The notes beneath the pieces were generated by a model that saw only the letters and a program-made list of their open reading frames with translations, was not told where the DNA came from and ran no database searches. Made by a program: the position numbers and the translations under genes. 44,250 bases of DNA. It comes from Planctomycetales bacterium. GTDB taxonomy: Bacteria > Planctomycetota > JAKEIC01. Shown here one piece after another: positions 27,801 through 38,059 of this stretch (the first letter of the stretch is position 1; the number at the start of each line of letters is the position of its first letter). The stretch lies in the NCBI GenBank assembly GCA_022614695.1, contig JAKEIC010000317.1, positions 1-44,250 on the forward strand, read 5' to 3'.

Positions 27801-28712
27801 GGCTCGATGGGCGCGGCGCGGGTGTCCCCCTCCGCGGCGCTCCTCCCCTCGGGCAAGGTGCTCGTCCTCGCCGGCGTCACCAACACCTTCACGCTCGGCG
27901 TCACGGGCTCGGCCGAGGTCCGCGATCCGGTCTCCGGGGCCTTCGCGACGACCGGAGCCCTCGCGGCGGGACGATGGTCCTCGGTGGGGGTCACCCTCCC
28001 CTCCGGCCGGACCCTGGTCGCGGGCGGGCACGGGGCCTCGGCCCCGCTCGCCGCGTGCGAGGTCCGCGACCCGGCCTCGGGGGCCTGGGCGCCCGCCGGA
28101 GCTCTCGCAAGCGCGCGGATGGACCCCGCGGCGGCGCTGCTCCCGGACGGCGACCTCCTCGTCGCGGGCGGCATGGCGGTCTGGTCGAGTTCGGTGCCCC
28201 CCCTCGCCAGCGCCGAGGTCTACGACCCCGGCGCCGGTTCCTGGACGGCGACCCGGGCCATGGCCTCCGGCCGGCACGCCTTCTCCCTCGTGTCGCTCGC
28301 CGACGGGAGCGTCCTCGCCGTGGGGGGACGCAGCGACGTGACGACCTGCGAGCGCTTCGACGAGGGCCGGGGCCCCGCCGGCTCCTGGCGCCCGGCGCTC
28401 GCGAGCGTCGCCGGCTCCTCCGCCTTCCCTGTGGCGCTCCCCCTCGGGTCCCCGGTCGTCTGCGCGGGAACACGCCTCGCGGCGGGCGGGGACGGGGCGA
28501 CGGTCGTGGAGATCGAGGGCCCGGTCGCGGGCACGTGCGGGGCCACGGACCGCGGGGACGGGCGGCGCCTGACTCTGGCGCTCTGGCGCTCGACCCCCGG
28601 GGAGGTCGGCGTCGTGACGCCGCCCCCAGGGTCCGTGCCCCCCGGACTCTACCGCCTGCGCGCGACCGTGGGCGGGATCCCCTCCGAGGCGAAGCTCGTG
28701 AGGCTGCCCTGA
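24810..28712 (+). CDS. IPT/FN3/Kelch-repeat exported protein (14 Kelch repeats)
   Basis: 1300 residues from ATG 24810; the TTG at 24738 is a possible alternative. The N-terminus is a secretion signal ending near LQCGC, a non-canonical lipobox. Four IPT/TIG domains follow (about 48-130, 133-215, 218-300 and 304-390, each opening with a SVSPxxGPxxGG-type motif). Next come one FN3-like domain (about 390-490), 14 Kelch repeats (about 490-1190, [12 protein letters not shown] ... EVYDPASGTW) and a C-terminal galactose-oxidase-like E-set domain (VPPGLYRLRATVGGIPSEAKLVRL). Galactose-oxidase copper ligands are not evident, so adhesion or glycan binding is likelier than oxidation. It overlaps the next paralogue by 1 nt. 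Confidence 0.85.
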   Translation: MGRAARSCLIPGRSVALGILAASLQCGCRESESLWTSPAASPLPAAAPAVSSVSPGSGPDTGGTAVTLTGTGFQTGAAVFVGSSPAGSVSSVGTTQILAVTPAGAPGPAPVTVQNPDGGTATLAGGFVFFGPPAASAVSPGAGTRLGGTVVTVAGSGFLAGATISFGGAAGTVLAVSGASLTARTPPGTAGPASVTVTNPDGRSSTLAGGFLYTRVLVLSGIVPERGPVSGGTSVTLTGLDFVAGSTLTIGTAAASVISVLSTTTLTATTAAGVLGPASVTVTNPDGQEAMLETGFTLVGPAPSIASVSPSGGPPWGGAPVTIAGADFAGGAAVSFGGAASPSVAVVSTTQVVAVSPPGAPGTTVAVTVTNLDGSSASAAGAHAYAAPSDSAAPSFSGVASATAVSPFAVELRWSAASDATSPSPALRYAVYGATVSGGQAFSIPPWYVTDPGETTFVAGGLEPSRTYHFVVRARDASGNEETNAAESSAATPAAGSPAWALLPAPAAAREGPVAALLPDGRLLIGGGRGASGPLATCEVYDPRSGAWAQTGAMGIARERAASAILPDGRVLVLGGENGSGRLSSCERYDPAGGTWSAVGSLGTARASPAAVRLPDGRVLACGGTGPAGAPLAGAEIYDPASGAWTATGTMAAARDAHGAVALGDGRVLVAGGSSGTGALSSAEVYDPASATWSGGGSLSTARSGASLTRLPDGRVLAAGGRAGSVPTAGCEVYDPGAGTWSATGALTAARYDHRATLLARGRVLVTGGTDGSTFPSTAEAYDPFVGTWRAAGTLASGRARHAAVLLHGGRLVVVGGTGAAGPVSSAERHDPMAGAGTWRAAGSPGAPRYRPLTATLPDGRVLAMGGLRWPDPGGYVYHATAELYDPAAGTWTATASPASARYDGVGVLLPDGRFLVAGGTSAFSTTSSVYPTSAETYDPSAGTWTSAGSLALGREDPVAALLPGGRVLVAGGRSAIQTALSSCETFDPATGTWTWAGSMGAARVSPSAALLPSGKVLVLAGVTNTFTLGVTGSAEVRDPVSGAFATTGALAAGRWSSVGVTLPSGRTLVAGGHGASAPLAACEVRDPASGAWAPAGALASARMDPAAALLPDGDLLVAGGMAVWSSSVPPLASAEVYDPGAGSWTATRAMASGRHAFSLVSLADGSVLAVGGRSDVTTCERFDEGRGPAGSWRPALASVAGSSAFPVALPLGSPVVCAGTRLAAGGDGATVVEIEGPVAGTCGATDRGDGRRLTLALWRSTPGEVGVVTPPPGSVPPGLYRLRATVGGIPSEAKLVRLP

Positions 28713-31702
28713 TGCGCCCGCCCCTCGAACGCGGCCTCTCCCGGCTCCTGGCGGCCCTCGGCGGCTCGCTCGCGGCGCTCGGCGCCTGCGTGCCCGGGGA
28801 CGGGGACCGCGAGACGGCCGCGGGCCCGGGGGCCGGTCCGCCCCCCTCCATCGCCTCGGTCGCGCCGGCCTCGGGGAGCACGTCGGGGGGAACGGCGGTC
28901 GTCCTCATGGGCTCGGGGTTCTCGGGGAACGGGGCGACGGTCCGGGTCGGGACGGCCCCTGCGACCGGAGCGCTCGCGAACGCCGCGGGGACGGAGCTCA
29001 CCGTGACGACGCCGCCGGGCCCGGCGGGGGCGGCCGACGTGGTCGTGACGAACCCCGACGGGGGGGAGGCGCGGCTCGCCGGGGGGTACGCGTACGCCGC
29101 GGCCGCCGACCCGGTCGTCCTCGGCGTCGCGCCCGGAGGAGGGCCCGCGGCGGGAGGGACGGCGGTCACGGTCACGGGCTCCGGATTCTCGACGTCCGGG
29201 ACGACGAGAGTCCTCTTCGGAGCGATCCCGTCCCCCGGCGTCACGGTGCTCGACTCGGGGACGATCGCGGCCCTCTCCCCCCCCGCCGTCCCGGGCGCGC
29301 TGGCGGCCGTCGTGAACGTCTCCGTCACCTCCCCGACGGGAGGCTCGGGGACGGCGCTCGGCGCCTTCTCCTACGAGCTCTGGCTCTCGACCGGCACGCC
29401 GCTGGTCGCCCGCGGCGCCCACACCGCGACCACCCTCTCGGACGGGCAGGTTCTCGTCGCCGGAGGGTACGACCGGGCGACGGGCGCCTCGACGGCCTCC
29501 GCCGAGATCCTCGACCCGCGGACGGGGGCGTTCGCCGCGACCGGCTCCCTCTCCGGGGCGCGGGCCTACCACACGGCCACCCGGCTCCCGGACGGCCGGG
29601 TGCTCGTCGCCGGCGGCGCCGGGGCGACGCCGGCCGCCGAACTCTACGACCCGGCGGCGGGGACGTGGACACTGACCGGGGGGCTCGCCGCCTCGCGGTA
29701 CTGGCACACGGCGGCCCTCCTCCGCACCGGACGAGTCCTCGTCGCCGGAGGGATCGGGAGCGGGACGGGGACGGCCGAGCTGTACGACCCGGCAACGGGG
29801 ACCTGGACCTCGACGGGGACCCTCGCGGCGCCTCGCCACGCCCACGCGTCGGCGCTGCTCCCCGACGGGCGGGTGATCGTCCTCGGTGGAACGGCGGTCG
29901 GCGTCGGGGTCATCTCTTCGGCGGAGGTCTACGATCCCGCGACCGGGACCTGGACCGCCACGGGAGCGCTCGCGCAGGCCCGGGAGCGCCACACGGCCAC
30001 GGTCCTCCCCTCGGGCCGCCTCCTCGGCGCCGGCGGCATCGGCCCGGGAGGCGCGGCGCTCGCCAGCGCGGAGGTCTACGACCCGCCGACCGGCTCGTGG
30101 ACCGCCGCGGCCCCCCTTGCGGCGGCCCGCTACGCCCACGCCGCGGCCGCCCTCCCCGACGGGGGCGTCCTCGTCGAGGGAGGCTACGTCACGGCGGCGG
30201 GCGCGTACGCCCCGGCCGCCGAACTCTACGACGAGGCCCTGGGGCGCTTCCTCCCGCGGGCCGCCGGCCCGGTGACCCGGGTCTCCCACGCGGCCGCGCT
30301 CCTCCCGAGCGGGGACCTCCTCCTCGTAGGCTCCGACTTCGGGGGCGGCGCCGGAGCCGCCACGCTCTACCGGGGGGCCGCGTCTGCGTGGCTCCCCGCC
30401 GGCGAGCTGGCCCCGGACTCGAGCGACCACACCGCGACGCCGCTCCCCGACGGGCGCCTCCTCGTCGCCGGGGGGTGGTCGGGCACGGCGACGCTCGCCC
30501 GGGCGACGGTCTGGGACCCGGCGACGTCCTCCTCCTCGGCGACCGGTCCCCTCGCGGCGACCCGGAGCGGCCACACGGCGACCCTCCTGCCGACGGGCCT
30601 GGTCCTGGTCGCGGGGGGGCGTGGCGCCGGCGCCCTCGCGAGCGCGGAGCTCTACGATCCGGCGACGGGCCTCTGGACAGGCGCGGCCCCGCTCTCCACC
30701 GCGCGGGAACGGCACGCGGCCCTCCTGCTCCCGACCGGCCGGGTCCTCGTGTCCGGCGGCGCCGGCGGGAACTCGGAGACGGCGACCTGCGAGACCTACG
30801 ATCCCTCGGCCGGGACCTGGTCCGCGACGGGCTCGCTCGCCCTTGGGCGCTCGCGGCACGTGACGGCGCTCCTGCCCGACGGGAGGGTCCTCGCGGCGGG
30901 GGGCGTGGCCGGGGGCGTCGCGCTCTCGAGCGCCGAGACGTACGACCCGGCCTCCGGGACCTGGGCCCCGACGGGCGGCCTCGCGGTCGGGCGGCTGCGG
31001 CACGCGGTCGCGCGGCTCGCGAACGGCGACGTCCTGGTCCTCGGCGGGTACAACGCCGGGCCGCTCGCGACCGCCGAGGTCTACAGGCCGTCGGCCGGCG
31101 CCTGGACCGCCGCGGCGGCGATGCCCTCGGCGCGGCTCGACGCGGCTGCCGTCACGATGGAGGACGGGCGCGTGCTGGTGTCGGGAGGGAGCGGGCTCGC
31201 CGTCCCCGAGGCGAGCGCCGTCCTCCTCGATCCCGCCGTCTCGCTGGGCGGAGGCGGGATCGGGGCGTGGCTCGCGGCGCCGCCGCTGGCGCGGGCCCGG
31301 ACTTGCCACACGCTCACGCTCCTCCCCGACGGCCGCGCGGTCGCGGCGGGGGGGGCCGGCGCCGCCCCCGCCTCCTCGTGCGAGGTGTTCGGACCCTCCC
31401 CCGCCGGAGGGCCGGTCGTGACCCGCGTGGACGGCCAGGCCGCCGATCCCGTGACCCTCACGAGGGGGGCCTCGGTGTCGCTCTCCGGGACGGGCCTCCG
31501 AGACCCGACCGTCTCCCTCGCGGGACCGCTCGGGGGCGGATCGCCGGCCCGGTTCGTCTTCCCCTCGACATCCTCCGCGGACGGCACCGGGGTCTCGTTC
31601 GTCCTCTCGACCCCCGGCCAGGCGCTCCCGCCGGGCACCTACGCCCTGCGCGTCGCGGCCGGGGGGAGGCTCTCCGCGCCCCGGCTGGTGCGGGTGCCGT
31701 AG
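28712..31702 (+). CDS. IPT/Kelch-repeat lipoprotein (14 Kelch repeats)
   Basis: 996 residues, ATG 28712 sharing one nucleotide with the previous stop (TGATG), so translation is coupled. Lipoprotein signal with lipobox LGAC, acylated Cys at 26. Two IPT/TIG domains (about 46-128 and 135-222), 14 Kelch repeats (about 225-890) and the same C-terminal E-set-like domain as its neighbour (LPPGTYALRVAAGGRLSAPRLVRVP). It is clearly a paralogue of the upstream gene, with fewer IPT domains and no FN3. Both have 14 repeats, consistent with two seven-bladed propellers. The open frame that joins it to 24752 upstream is a shadow of the first Kelch gene. Confidence 0.85.
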   Translation: MRPPLERGLSRLLAALGGSLAALGACVPGDGDRETAAGPGAGPPPSIASVAPASGSTSGGTAVVLMGSGFSGNGATVRVGTAPATGALANAAGTELTVTTPPGPAGAADVVVTNPDGGEARLAGGYAYAAAADPVVLGVAPGGGPAAGGTAVTVTGSGFSTSGTTRVLFGAIPSPGVTVLDSGTIAALSPPAVPGALAAVVNVSVTSPTGGSGTALGAFSYELWLSTGTPLVARGAHTATTLSDGQVLVAGGYDRATGASTASAEILDPRTGAFAATGSLSGARAYHTATRLPDGRVLVAGGAGATPAAELYDPAAGTWTLTGGLAASRYWHTAALLRTGRVLVAGGIGSGTGTAELYDPATGTWTSTGTLAAPRHAHASALLPDGRVIVLGGTAVGVGVISSAEVYDPATGTWTATGALAQARERHTATVLPSGRLLGAGGIGPGGAALASAEVYDPPTGSWTAAAPLAAARYAHAAAALPDGGVLVEGGYVTAAGAYAPAAELYDEALGRFLPRAAGPVTRVSHAAALLPSGDLLLVGSDFGGGAGAATLYRGAASAWLPAGELAPDSSDHTATPLPDGRLLVAGGWSGTATLARATVWDPATSSSSATGPLAATRSGHTATLLPTGLVLVAGGRGAGALASAELYDPATGLWTGAAPLSTARERHAALLLPTGRVLVSGGAGGNSETATCETYDPSAGTWSATGSLALGRSRHVTALLPDGRVLAAGGVAGGVALSSAETYDPASGTWAPTGGLAVGRLRHAVARLANGDVLVLGGYNAGPLATAEVYRPSAGAWTAAAAMPSARLDAAAVTMEDGRVLVSGGSGLAVPEASAVLLDPAVSLGGGGIGAWLAAPPLARARTCHTLTLLPDGRAVAAGGAGAAPASSCEVFGPSPAGGPVVTRVDGQAADPVTLTRGASVSLSGTGLRDPTVSLAGPLGGGSPARFVFPSTSSADGTGVSFVLSTPGQALPPGTYALRVAAGGRLSAPRLVRVP

Positions 31703-33404
<1,702 letters not shown>

Positions 33405-33408
<4 letters not shown>

Positions 33409-33992
33409 ACCCGGGCAGCCCCGACTCGCTCGATCCCCGCGAGGTGGAGGCGCTGCTCGCCGGGGCGGGCGCGGGGGCCGCGGCGAAGCGCGCGGGGCCG
33501 CCTCCGCACGCGTTCCGGCGCGCCGCCGAGCGCGCCGCCCGGAGCCTCGCGGAGGCCCTCGGCCGCCTCCTCTACGCCCCTGCCGACGTGGCGGTGGCCT
33601 ACGTGGCCGACGTCGCGCCGGCCGAGTTCCTCTCGTCGCTCCAGGACCCGACGTGCGCCTTCACGCTCGGGGCGCCCGGAGCCGCCGCCGTGGTGCTCGA
33701 GATCTCGCCGCCGCTCGCGTTCGCGGTCTGCCAGAAGGTCCTGGGCGGCCGGCCCGCCGGGGAGGGACCGGGCGTGAAGTTCCCCACGGAGGCCGAGTGG
33801 GAGGTCCTCGAGCGCACGGCCGCCGCGATCGGCGGGGCGATCGGCCCGGCCCTCGACCGGCCCCTCCCGCTCCGCGAGCGCGAGGCCTCCCCCCGGCTCC
33901 TCACCGACCTCCCGGGCCCCGCGCGAGTCGTCGCGTTCGAGGTGTTGGCCCAGGGCGCGGACGGCCTGGTGCACCTGCTGCTGCCCGTCTGA
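33405..33992 (+). CDS. FliM-like protein lacking the C-terminal FliN domain
   Basis: 195 residues from TTG 33405, overlapping the previous stop (TTGA). The N-terminal LDPREVEALLAG resembles the FliM LSQDEIDALL (CheY-binding) motif. The body matches the FliM middle domain: FRRAAERAARSLAEALGRLL, then AEFLSSLQDPTCAFTL (compare EFxxxLPxPT), VVLEISPPLAFAVCQKVLGG (compare LxFSPSLVFxxxDxLFGG) and a closing VVAFEVLAQ...VHLLLP. It stops where FliM would enter the SpoA/FliN domain, and a convergent gene begins 12 bp later. No other flagellar gene is in the window. A type IV-pilus or signalling switch role is inference; confirmation needs a profile search. Confidence 0.6.
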
Positions 33993-34004
33993 CCCGGATC
34001 GGGG

Positions 34005-35516
34005 CTACCGTCGCCCCGGCGGCGGCGCGGGCGGGACGAGTTCGCGGAGCGTAGGTTCGAGCTCCTGGATCCTCTTCTCGAACCGCTCGATCTTCCGCAG
34101 CCACTCGGCGGCCTCCGGGGGGGGCGGCTCGCCGGAGGCCGAGAGGGCCTGGAGCCTCTGGATCATCCCGCGAGTCTCGCGCAGCGTCTCCGCGAACCCC
34201 GCGAGCTCCTCCTGGACGCCCGCCGGGTCGGGGGCAGGGATCGGCGGCCTCTCGGTGGCCGGGGCGGGGGCGCCGCCCGGGCTCGGCGGCGCCGGCCGAA
34301 ACCACCCCAGCGCATAGGCCCCCCCGACCGCCGCCGCCCCGACCGCGATGCCGGCGAGCAGGCCCGCGACGACCCGGCGGGGCTCCCGCGGGGGCGGGCG
34401 CCTCGCCGGGAGCCTCTCCGTCGGGGCGATCGGGCGCGGAGGAGGCGCCGGGGCCCCGCCGAGCGACGCGGTCTGGGTCGCGCCGTTCCGGAGTCGCCGG
34501 ATCTCCTCGAGCACTGCCGCCGCGCTCGCCGGCCGGGCGGCCGGGTCCTTCGCGAGGAGCCTCCCGATGAGGCGCGCGGTCCCGGGCGAGAGGGCCGGGT
34601 TCCCCCGGCTCGGGTCCGGGACGGGGGCGGACGCGTGGCGTGCCGCTACGTCGGCCGCCGTCGCCCCGTCGTAGGGCGGCCGCCCGACCGCCGCGTGGAA
34701 GAGCGTGGCTCCGAGGGCGTAGAGGTCCGCCCGCGCGTCGGCCGCCGGGTCCCCCCGGGCCTGCTCGGGCGCGGCGTACTGCGGCGTCCCGATCCCGAAG
34801 CCCGTCCGCGTGATCGCGGTCGAGTCGGCGTCGAGGCTCTTCGCGATCCCGAGGTCGCAGAGCTTCACCGCCCCGTCGCGGCCGATCAGGATGTTCCCCG
34901 GCTTCACGTCTCGGTGGACGAGCCCCCGCGCGTGGGCGTAGTCGAGCGCCGCGGCGACGGCCTCGCCGATCGCGAGCGCCTCGGGCTCGGGGAGCGGCGC
35001 CCCGCGCCGGAGCCTCGCCTCCAAGCTCTCGCCCTCGACGAACTCCATCGCCACGTAGTGCTGGCCGTCCACGCAGCCCGCGTCGAGGCCGGCGACGATG
35101 TTCGGGTGGCGCAGCGCCGCCGCCGCCTCCGCCTCGCGAAGGAACCTCGAGAGCGCCCCGGGCTCCCGTCCGAGGTGCGGGGGGAGGAGCTTCAGCGCCA
35201 CCGGGGCCCCGTCCGACCGTCTCCGCGCGCGGTAGACGGCGCCCATCCCGCCCTGCCCCACCTTCTCGAGGATCTCGAAGCCGGGCAGGAGGTCCCGGAG
35301 CGGGCCCGCTCCCTGCGCGAGCAGCACCTCCCGCACCTGGTCCGCGGTGAGGTGGCCGCGTTTCCGCAGGATCTCCCCGATCCTCTCGGGGAGCCCGAGG
35401 CGGGCGAGCTCCGCCTGGGCGGCGAGGGCCTCGGCCACGGCCGACTCCGTCGCCCAGCCGCGCGCGACCGCGATCTCGCCGAACCGCGCGCGAGCCCCGG
35501 GGAGGACGGCGCTCAC
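34005..35516 (-). CDS. Ser/Thr protein kinase with MshEN-like N-terminus
   Basis: 503 residues from GTG 35516, overlapping the activator gene's stop by 4 nt. Residues about 8-70 hold two repeats of a [19 protein letters not shown] / [19 protein letters not shown] motif, like the MshEN/GspE N-terminal domain. The Hanks-type kinase domain (about 80-345) has GQGGMGAVY, the ALKLL lysine, [16 protein letters not shown] and APEQ. A Pro-rich linker is followed by a transmembrane helix (about 380-402) and an extracytoplasmic coiled-coil region. Intact catalytic residues suggest an active receptor-like kinase. Its coupling to an FHA-domain activator suggests the kinase phosphorylates a partner that the FHA domain recognises. 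Confidence 0.88.
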   Translation of the reverse strand: MSAVLPGARARFGEIAVARGWATESAVAEALAAQAELARLGLPERIGEILRKRGHLTADQVREVLLAQGAGPLRDLLPGFEILEKVGQGGMGAVYRARRRSDGAPVALKLLPPHLGREPGALSRFLREAEAAAALRHPNIVAGLDAGCVDGQHYVAMEFVEGESLEARLRRGAPLPEPEALAIGEAVAAALDYAHARGLVHRDVKPGNILIGRDGAVKLCDLGIAKSLDADSTAITRTGFGIGTPQYAAPEQARGDPAADARADLYALGATLFHAAVGRPPYDGATAADVAARHASAPVPDPSRGNPALSPGTARLIGRLLAKDPAARPASAAAVLEEIRRLRNGATQTASLGGAPAPPPRPIAPTERLPARRPPPREPRRVVAGLLAGIAVGAAAVGGAYALGWFRPAPPSPGGAPAPATERPPIPAPDPAGVQEELAGFAETLRETRGMIQRLQALSASGEPPPPEAAEWLRKIERFEKRIQELEPTLRELVPPAPPPGRR

Positions 35517-37360
35517 AGGCCCAGCGCCTTCAGCTTCTCGTACAGGGTGCTCCGCTCGATCCCGAGGATCCGCGCGGCCCGGCTCTTGTTGCCGCCCGTG
35601 CTCTGGATCACGCGGGTGATGTGCTGCCGCTCGACGTCCCGCAGCGTCGGCATCTCCTCGGCGCTCCCTCCCGCGCGCCCCCCGCCGGAGGAGCGGGCTG
35701 CGCGCGAGGGATCCAGGAACGAGAAGTCCGAGGGCCGGAGGGTCGTCCCGCCGGAGAGGACGCACGCCCTCTCGATGGAGTTCCGGAGCTCGCGCACGTT
35801 CCCGGGCCAGGGGTACGACGTGAGGAGAGTAAGCGTGTCCGGCTCGAAGCCCTGGACGTGGTGGCCGCACTCCTCGCGGAGTCTCTCGAGGAAGTAGGCG
35901 GCGAGGTAGGGGATGTCGTCCTTCCTCTCGCGGAGCGCGGGCACCTCGAGGACGAGGGCGCTCAACCGGTAGTAGAGGTCCTCGCGGAAGTCCCCCGACT
36001 CGGTGAGCCCGCGGAGGTCCCGGTGGGTGGCGGCGACGATGCGGACGTCCACCGGCACGGGCGACTGCCCGCCGACCCGGGTGACGGCACGCTCCTCGAG
36101 GGCGCGGAGGAGCTTGCCCTGGGCCTCCGGCGGGAGGTCCCCGACCTCGTCGAGCAGGAGCGTCCCGCCGCTCGCCTGCTCGAAGCGCCCCCGCGAGCGG
36201 GCGAGGGCCCCGGTGAACGCCCCGCGCTCGTGGCCGAAGAGCTCGCTCTCCACCAGGTCGCGGGGGAGCGCGGCGCAGTTCACGGCGACGAGCGGCCCCG
36301 CCCTCCGGGGGCTGTTCGCGTGGATCGCTCGGGCGATCAGCTCCTTCCCGGTCCCCGACTCCCCCGAGAGGAGCACCGTGCTCGAGGTCGCGGCCACCCG
36401 CCGGATCGTGTCGAAGACGCGCCTCATCGGCGGGCTCTTCCCGATCAGCTCGGGGGCGCCGTCCTCCGCGAACGGCGGCCTCGCTCCTCGGCTGCCGGCA
36501 CCCTTCGTCGCCGCAGCGAGGGCGGCGCCGGCGATGGTCCCCGCGGCGCGGAGCCACTCGAGGGCGGCGCCGTTGAAGTCGGGCGCTCCCCCGGCCGTGT
36601 CGGCGTACACGACGCCGACCACGCGGCCCCCCGCGCGGAGAGGCGCGGCCGCCGCCGCGCAGAAGAGGCTCCTCGCTCCGGCGGGCGCCTCGCGCGGGTC
36701 GAGGGCACGGTCGGGGGTGAGGACGGCCTCGCCCGCCCGGGCGCGGGAGAGGAGGCCGGCCGGGAGGACGAGTCCCGCGACGTCCCTCGCGTCCCGCCCC
36801 CGGGCCGCCCCCGCGGCCGGCGCGCCCTCCGCCGCGTCCAGGAGGGCCGCGGCGCGGCCGGCCGGGAGCCCCGCGACGATAGCGTCGCAGAGCGCTGCGA
36901 GACGGCGCGCGGGGTCGCCCTCGGCGGAGACCGCCTCGGCCACGCGGGCGAGGGACGCGGCGGCCGCCGGCGGGGCGGCGGGACCCGGGGCCGGCCCGGG
37001 GTCGCGCAGAGCGAGGCTGATGGTCGCGGGCTCGGGCCCACCCTCAACCGGCCCGGTCCCCTCGCCCGCGCCGTCCTCGGTCATGATCTCGAATGTCGAG
37101 CACCCGACGCGGACGAGGTCCCCGCCCCCGCAGGCGGTCTCCTCCACGGGCACGCCGTTCACGGCGGTGCCGTTCTTGCTCCCCATGTCGCGGACGACCA
37201 CGCCACCCTCGCCCGCGCGGATCTCGCAGTGCTCCCGCGAGACGCTCGGGTCGTCGAGGATGATCCCGCAGCCGGAGCCGCGGCCGAGGACGGTGCGACC
37301 GTCCAGCAAGGGGAACTCGAGCCCCTGGAGCGGTCCCCCTCGGGCGACGAGCCGTGCCAT
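35513..37360 (-). CDS. Sigma-54-dependent activator with FHA and GAF domains
   Basis: 615 residues, start taken as ATG 37360 (MARLVARGG). N-terminal FHA domain (about 1-95: [23 protein letters not shown] ... [11 protein letters not shown]), an Ala-rich linker, a GAF-like domain (about 130-300), a sigma-54 AAA+ domain (about 310-540) with Walker A GESGTGKE, the GAFTGA sigma-54 contact loop and DLYYRL, and a C-terminal Fis-type helix-turn-helix ([23 protein letters not shown]). FHA plus AAA+ beside a Hanks kinase implies activation by phosphothreonine recognition. No convincing -24/-12 promoter was seen by eye in the window. It has its own sigma-70-like promoter. Confidence 0.92.
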   Translation of the reverse strand: MARLVARGGPLQGLEFPLLDGRTVLGRGSGCGIILDDPSVSREHCEIRAGEGGVVVRDMGSKNGTAVNGVPVEETACGGGDLVRVGCSTFEIMTEDGAGEGTGPVEGGPEPATISLALRDPGPAPGPAAPPAAAASLARVAEAVSAEGDPARRLAALCDAIVAGLPAGRAAALLDAAEGAPAAGAARGRDARDVAGLVLPAGLLSRARAGEAVLTPDRALDPREAPAGARSLFCAAAAAPLRAGGRVVGVVYADTAGGAPDFNGAALEWLRAAGTIAGAALAAATKGAGSRGARPPFAEDGAPELIGKSPPMRRVFDTIRRVAATSSTVLLSGESGTGKELIARAIHANSPRRAGPLVAVNCAALPRDLVESELFGHERGAFTGALARSRGRFEQASGGTLLLDEVGDLPPEAQGKLLRALEERAVTRVGGQSPVPVDVRIVAATHRDLRGLTESGDFREDLYYRLSALVLEVPALRERKDDIPYLAAYFLERLREECGHHVQGFEPDTLTLLTSYPWPGNVRELRNSIERACVLSGGTTLRPSDFSFLDPSRAARSSGGGRAGGSAEEMPTLRDVERQHITRVIQSTGGNKSRAARILGIERSTLYEKLKALGL

Positions 37361-37375
37361 CGGGCCCCCGACCCT

Positions 37376-37405
37376 ACTGTACGAAATCCGGACAGTGGAC
37401 GGCAA
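37376..37405 (-). promoter_or_regulatory. Promoter of the sigma-54 activator / kinase operon
   Basis: On the minus strand: TTGCCG (37405-37400), 18-nt spacer, TACAGT (37381-37376). It lies between the heptamer repeat cluster and ATG 37360, so the repeats are upstream of the transcript. Confidence 0.45.
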
Positions 37406-37420
37406 CCCGGGGGAAGGGCA

Positions 37421-37496
37421 GTTCACAGTTCACTGTTCACCGTTCCCGGGAGGGGAGCGGTCCCAACTGTGAACCGTGAATCGTTAACCGTGAACC
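37421..37496. repeat. Heptamer inverted-repeat cluster
   Basis: Left arm: four heptamers of the form GTTCACN (37421-37448: GTTCACA, GTTCACT, GTTCACC, GTTCCCG). Right arm: four heptamers GTGAACC-like (37469-37496: GTGAACC, GTGAATC, GTTAACC, GTGAACC). The arms are imperfect reverse complements across about 20 nt of GC-rich loop. The right arm touches the stop of the cNMP-domain gene. Confidence 0.75.
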
Positions 37497-38041
37497 TAGA
37501 AAGCCCAGTCCTTCAGCAGCTTGCTCTTGAAGCTCGCGAACTCGCGGACCTTCTCGGCGGGCGCGCCCGCGGTCGTCGCCGCCTCGACGAGCTTCTGCCA
37601 CTCGTCGTTCATGCGCCGGAGCCTCCCCGCGAGCACCTCCGCGAGGTTCGCCACCACCTTGAACGCGGCGGTGGAGCCGGCCTCGAGCCGCGCCCGGATG
37701 GCGGGCCTCTGCCACGTGAGCAGCTCCGCCGGCGCGGTCGTGACGACCGAAGCCGTGGCGACGCTCGAGGGGGCGACGATCCCGACCTCGCCGAAGACCG
37801 ACTTGTCCCCGAGGGTCGCGAGGACGTGCGTCTGGCCCCCGGTCCCCGCCTTCCGCACCTCGCAGGCGCCCCGGAGGAGGAGGAAGAGCACGGGGGACGG
37901 CTGCCCCTCCGTGACCAGTGTCTCGCCCGCGTCCGCGGAGCGCATCTCGGAGATCTCCAGCAGCTCCCCCAGCTCGTCGCTCCGGAGCCCGGCGTAGAGC
38001 GGGACCCCCGTGAGCACCTCGATCCCCGGCCGGTCGGCCAT
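37496..38041 (-). CDS. Cyclic nucleotide-binding-domain protein
   Basis: 181 residues from ATG 38041, with GAGGAGG 5 nt upstream and 18 bp after gdhA. A cNMP-binding (CAP-ED) fold spans about 8-125: LRSDELGELLEISEMRSADAGETLVTEG, VLFLLLRGACEVRK and the phosphate-cassette-like segment FGEVGIVAPSSVATASV. The arginine that normally contacts the cyclic phosphate (R-A/S-A-T) is missing, so cAMP/cGMP binding is doubtful. A helical C-terminal tail follows, with no DNA-binding domain, so it is not a CRP-type regulator. It may be a structural or signalling partner of GdhA. Confidence 0.8.
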   Translation of the reverse strand: MADRPGIEVLTGVPLYAGLRSDELGELLEISEMRSADAGETLVTEGQPSPVLFLLLRGACEVRKAGTGGQTHVLATLGDKSVFGEVGIVAPSSVATASVVTTAPAELLTWQRPAIRARLEAGSTAAFKVVANLAEVLAGRLRRMNDEWQKLVEAATTAGAPAEKVREFASFKSKLLKDWAF

Positions 38042-38059
38042 GGCTGCCTCCTCAGCGGC

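Noticed and set aside
24955-28380. CRISPR-like or tandem DNA repeat array
   Set aside because: The periodicity of roughly 150 bp comes from diverged Kelch-repeat coding units, not from identical direct repeats with unique spacers.
24752-31702. A single 2316-codon open frame
   Set aside because: Only 28712-31702 is real. The first 1320 codons run out of frame through the first Kelch gene, whose own frame has the IPT/Kelch domains; the open frame is a by-product of high GC.
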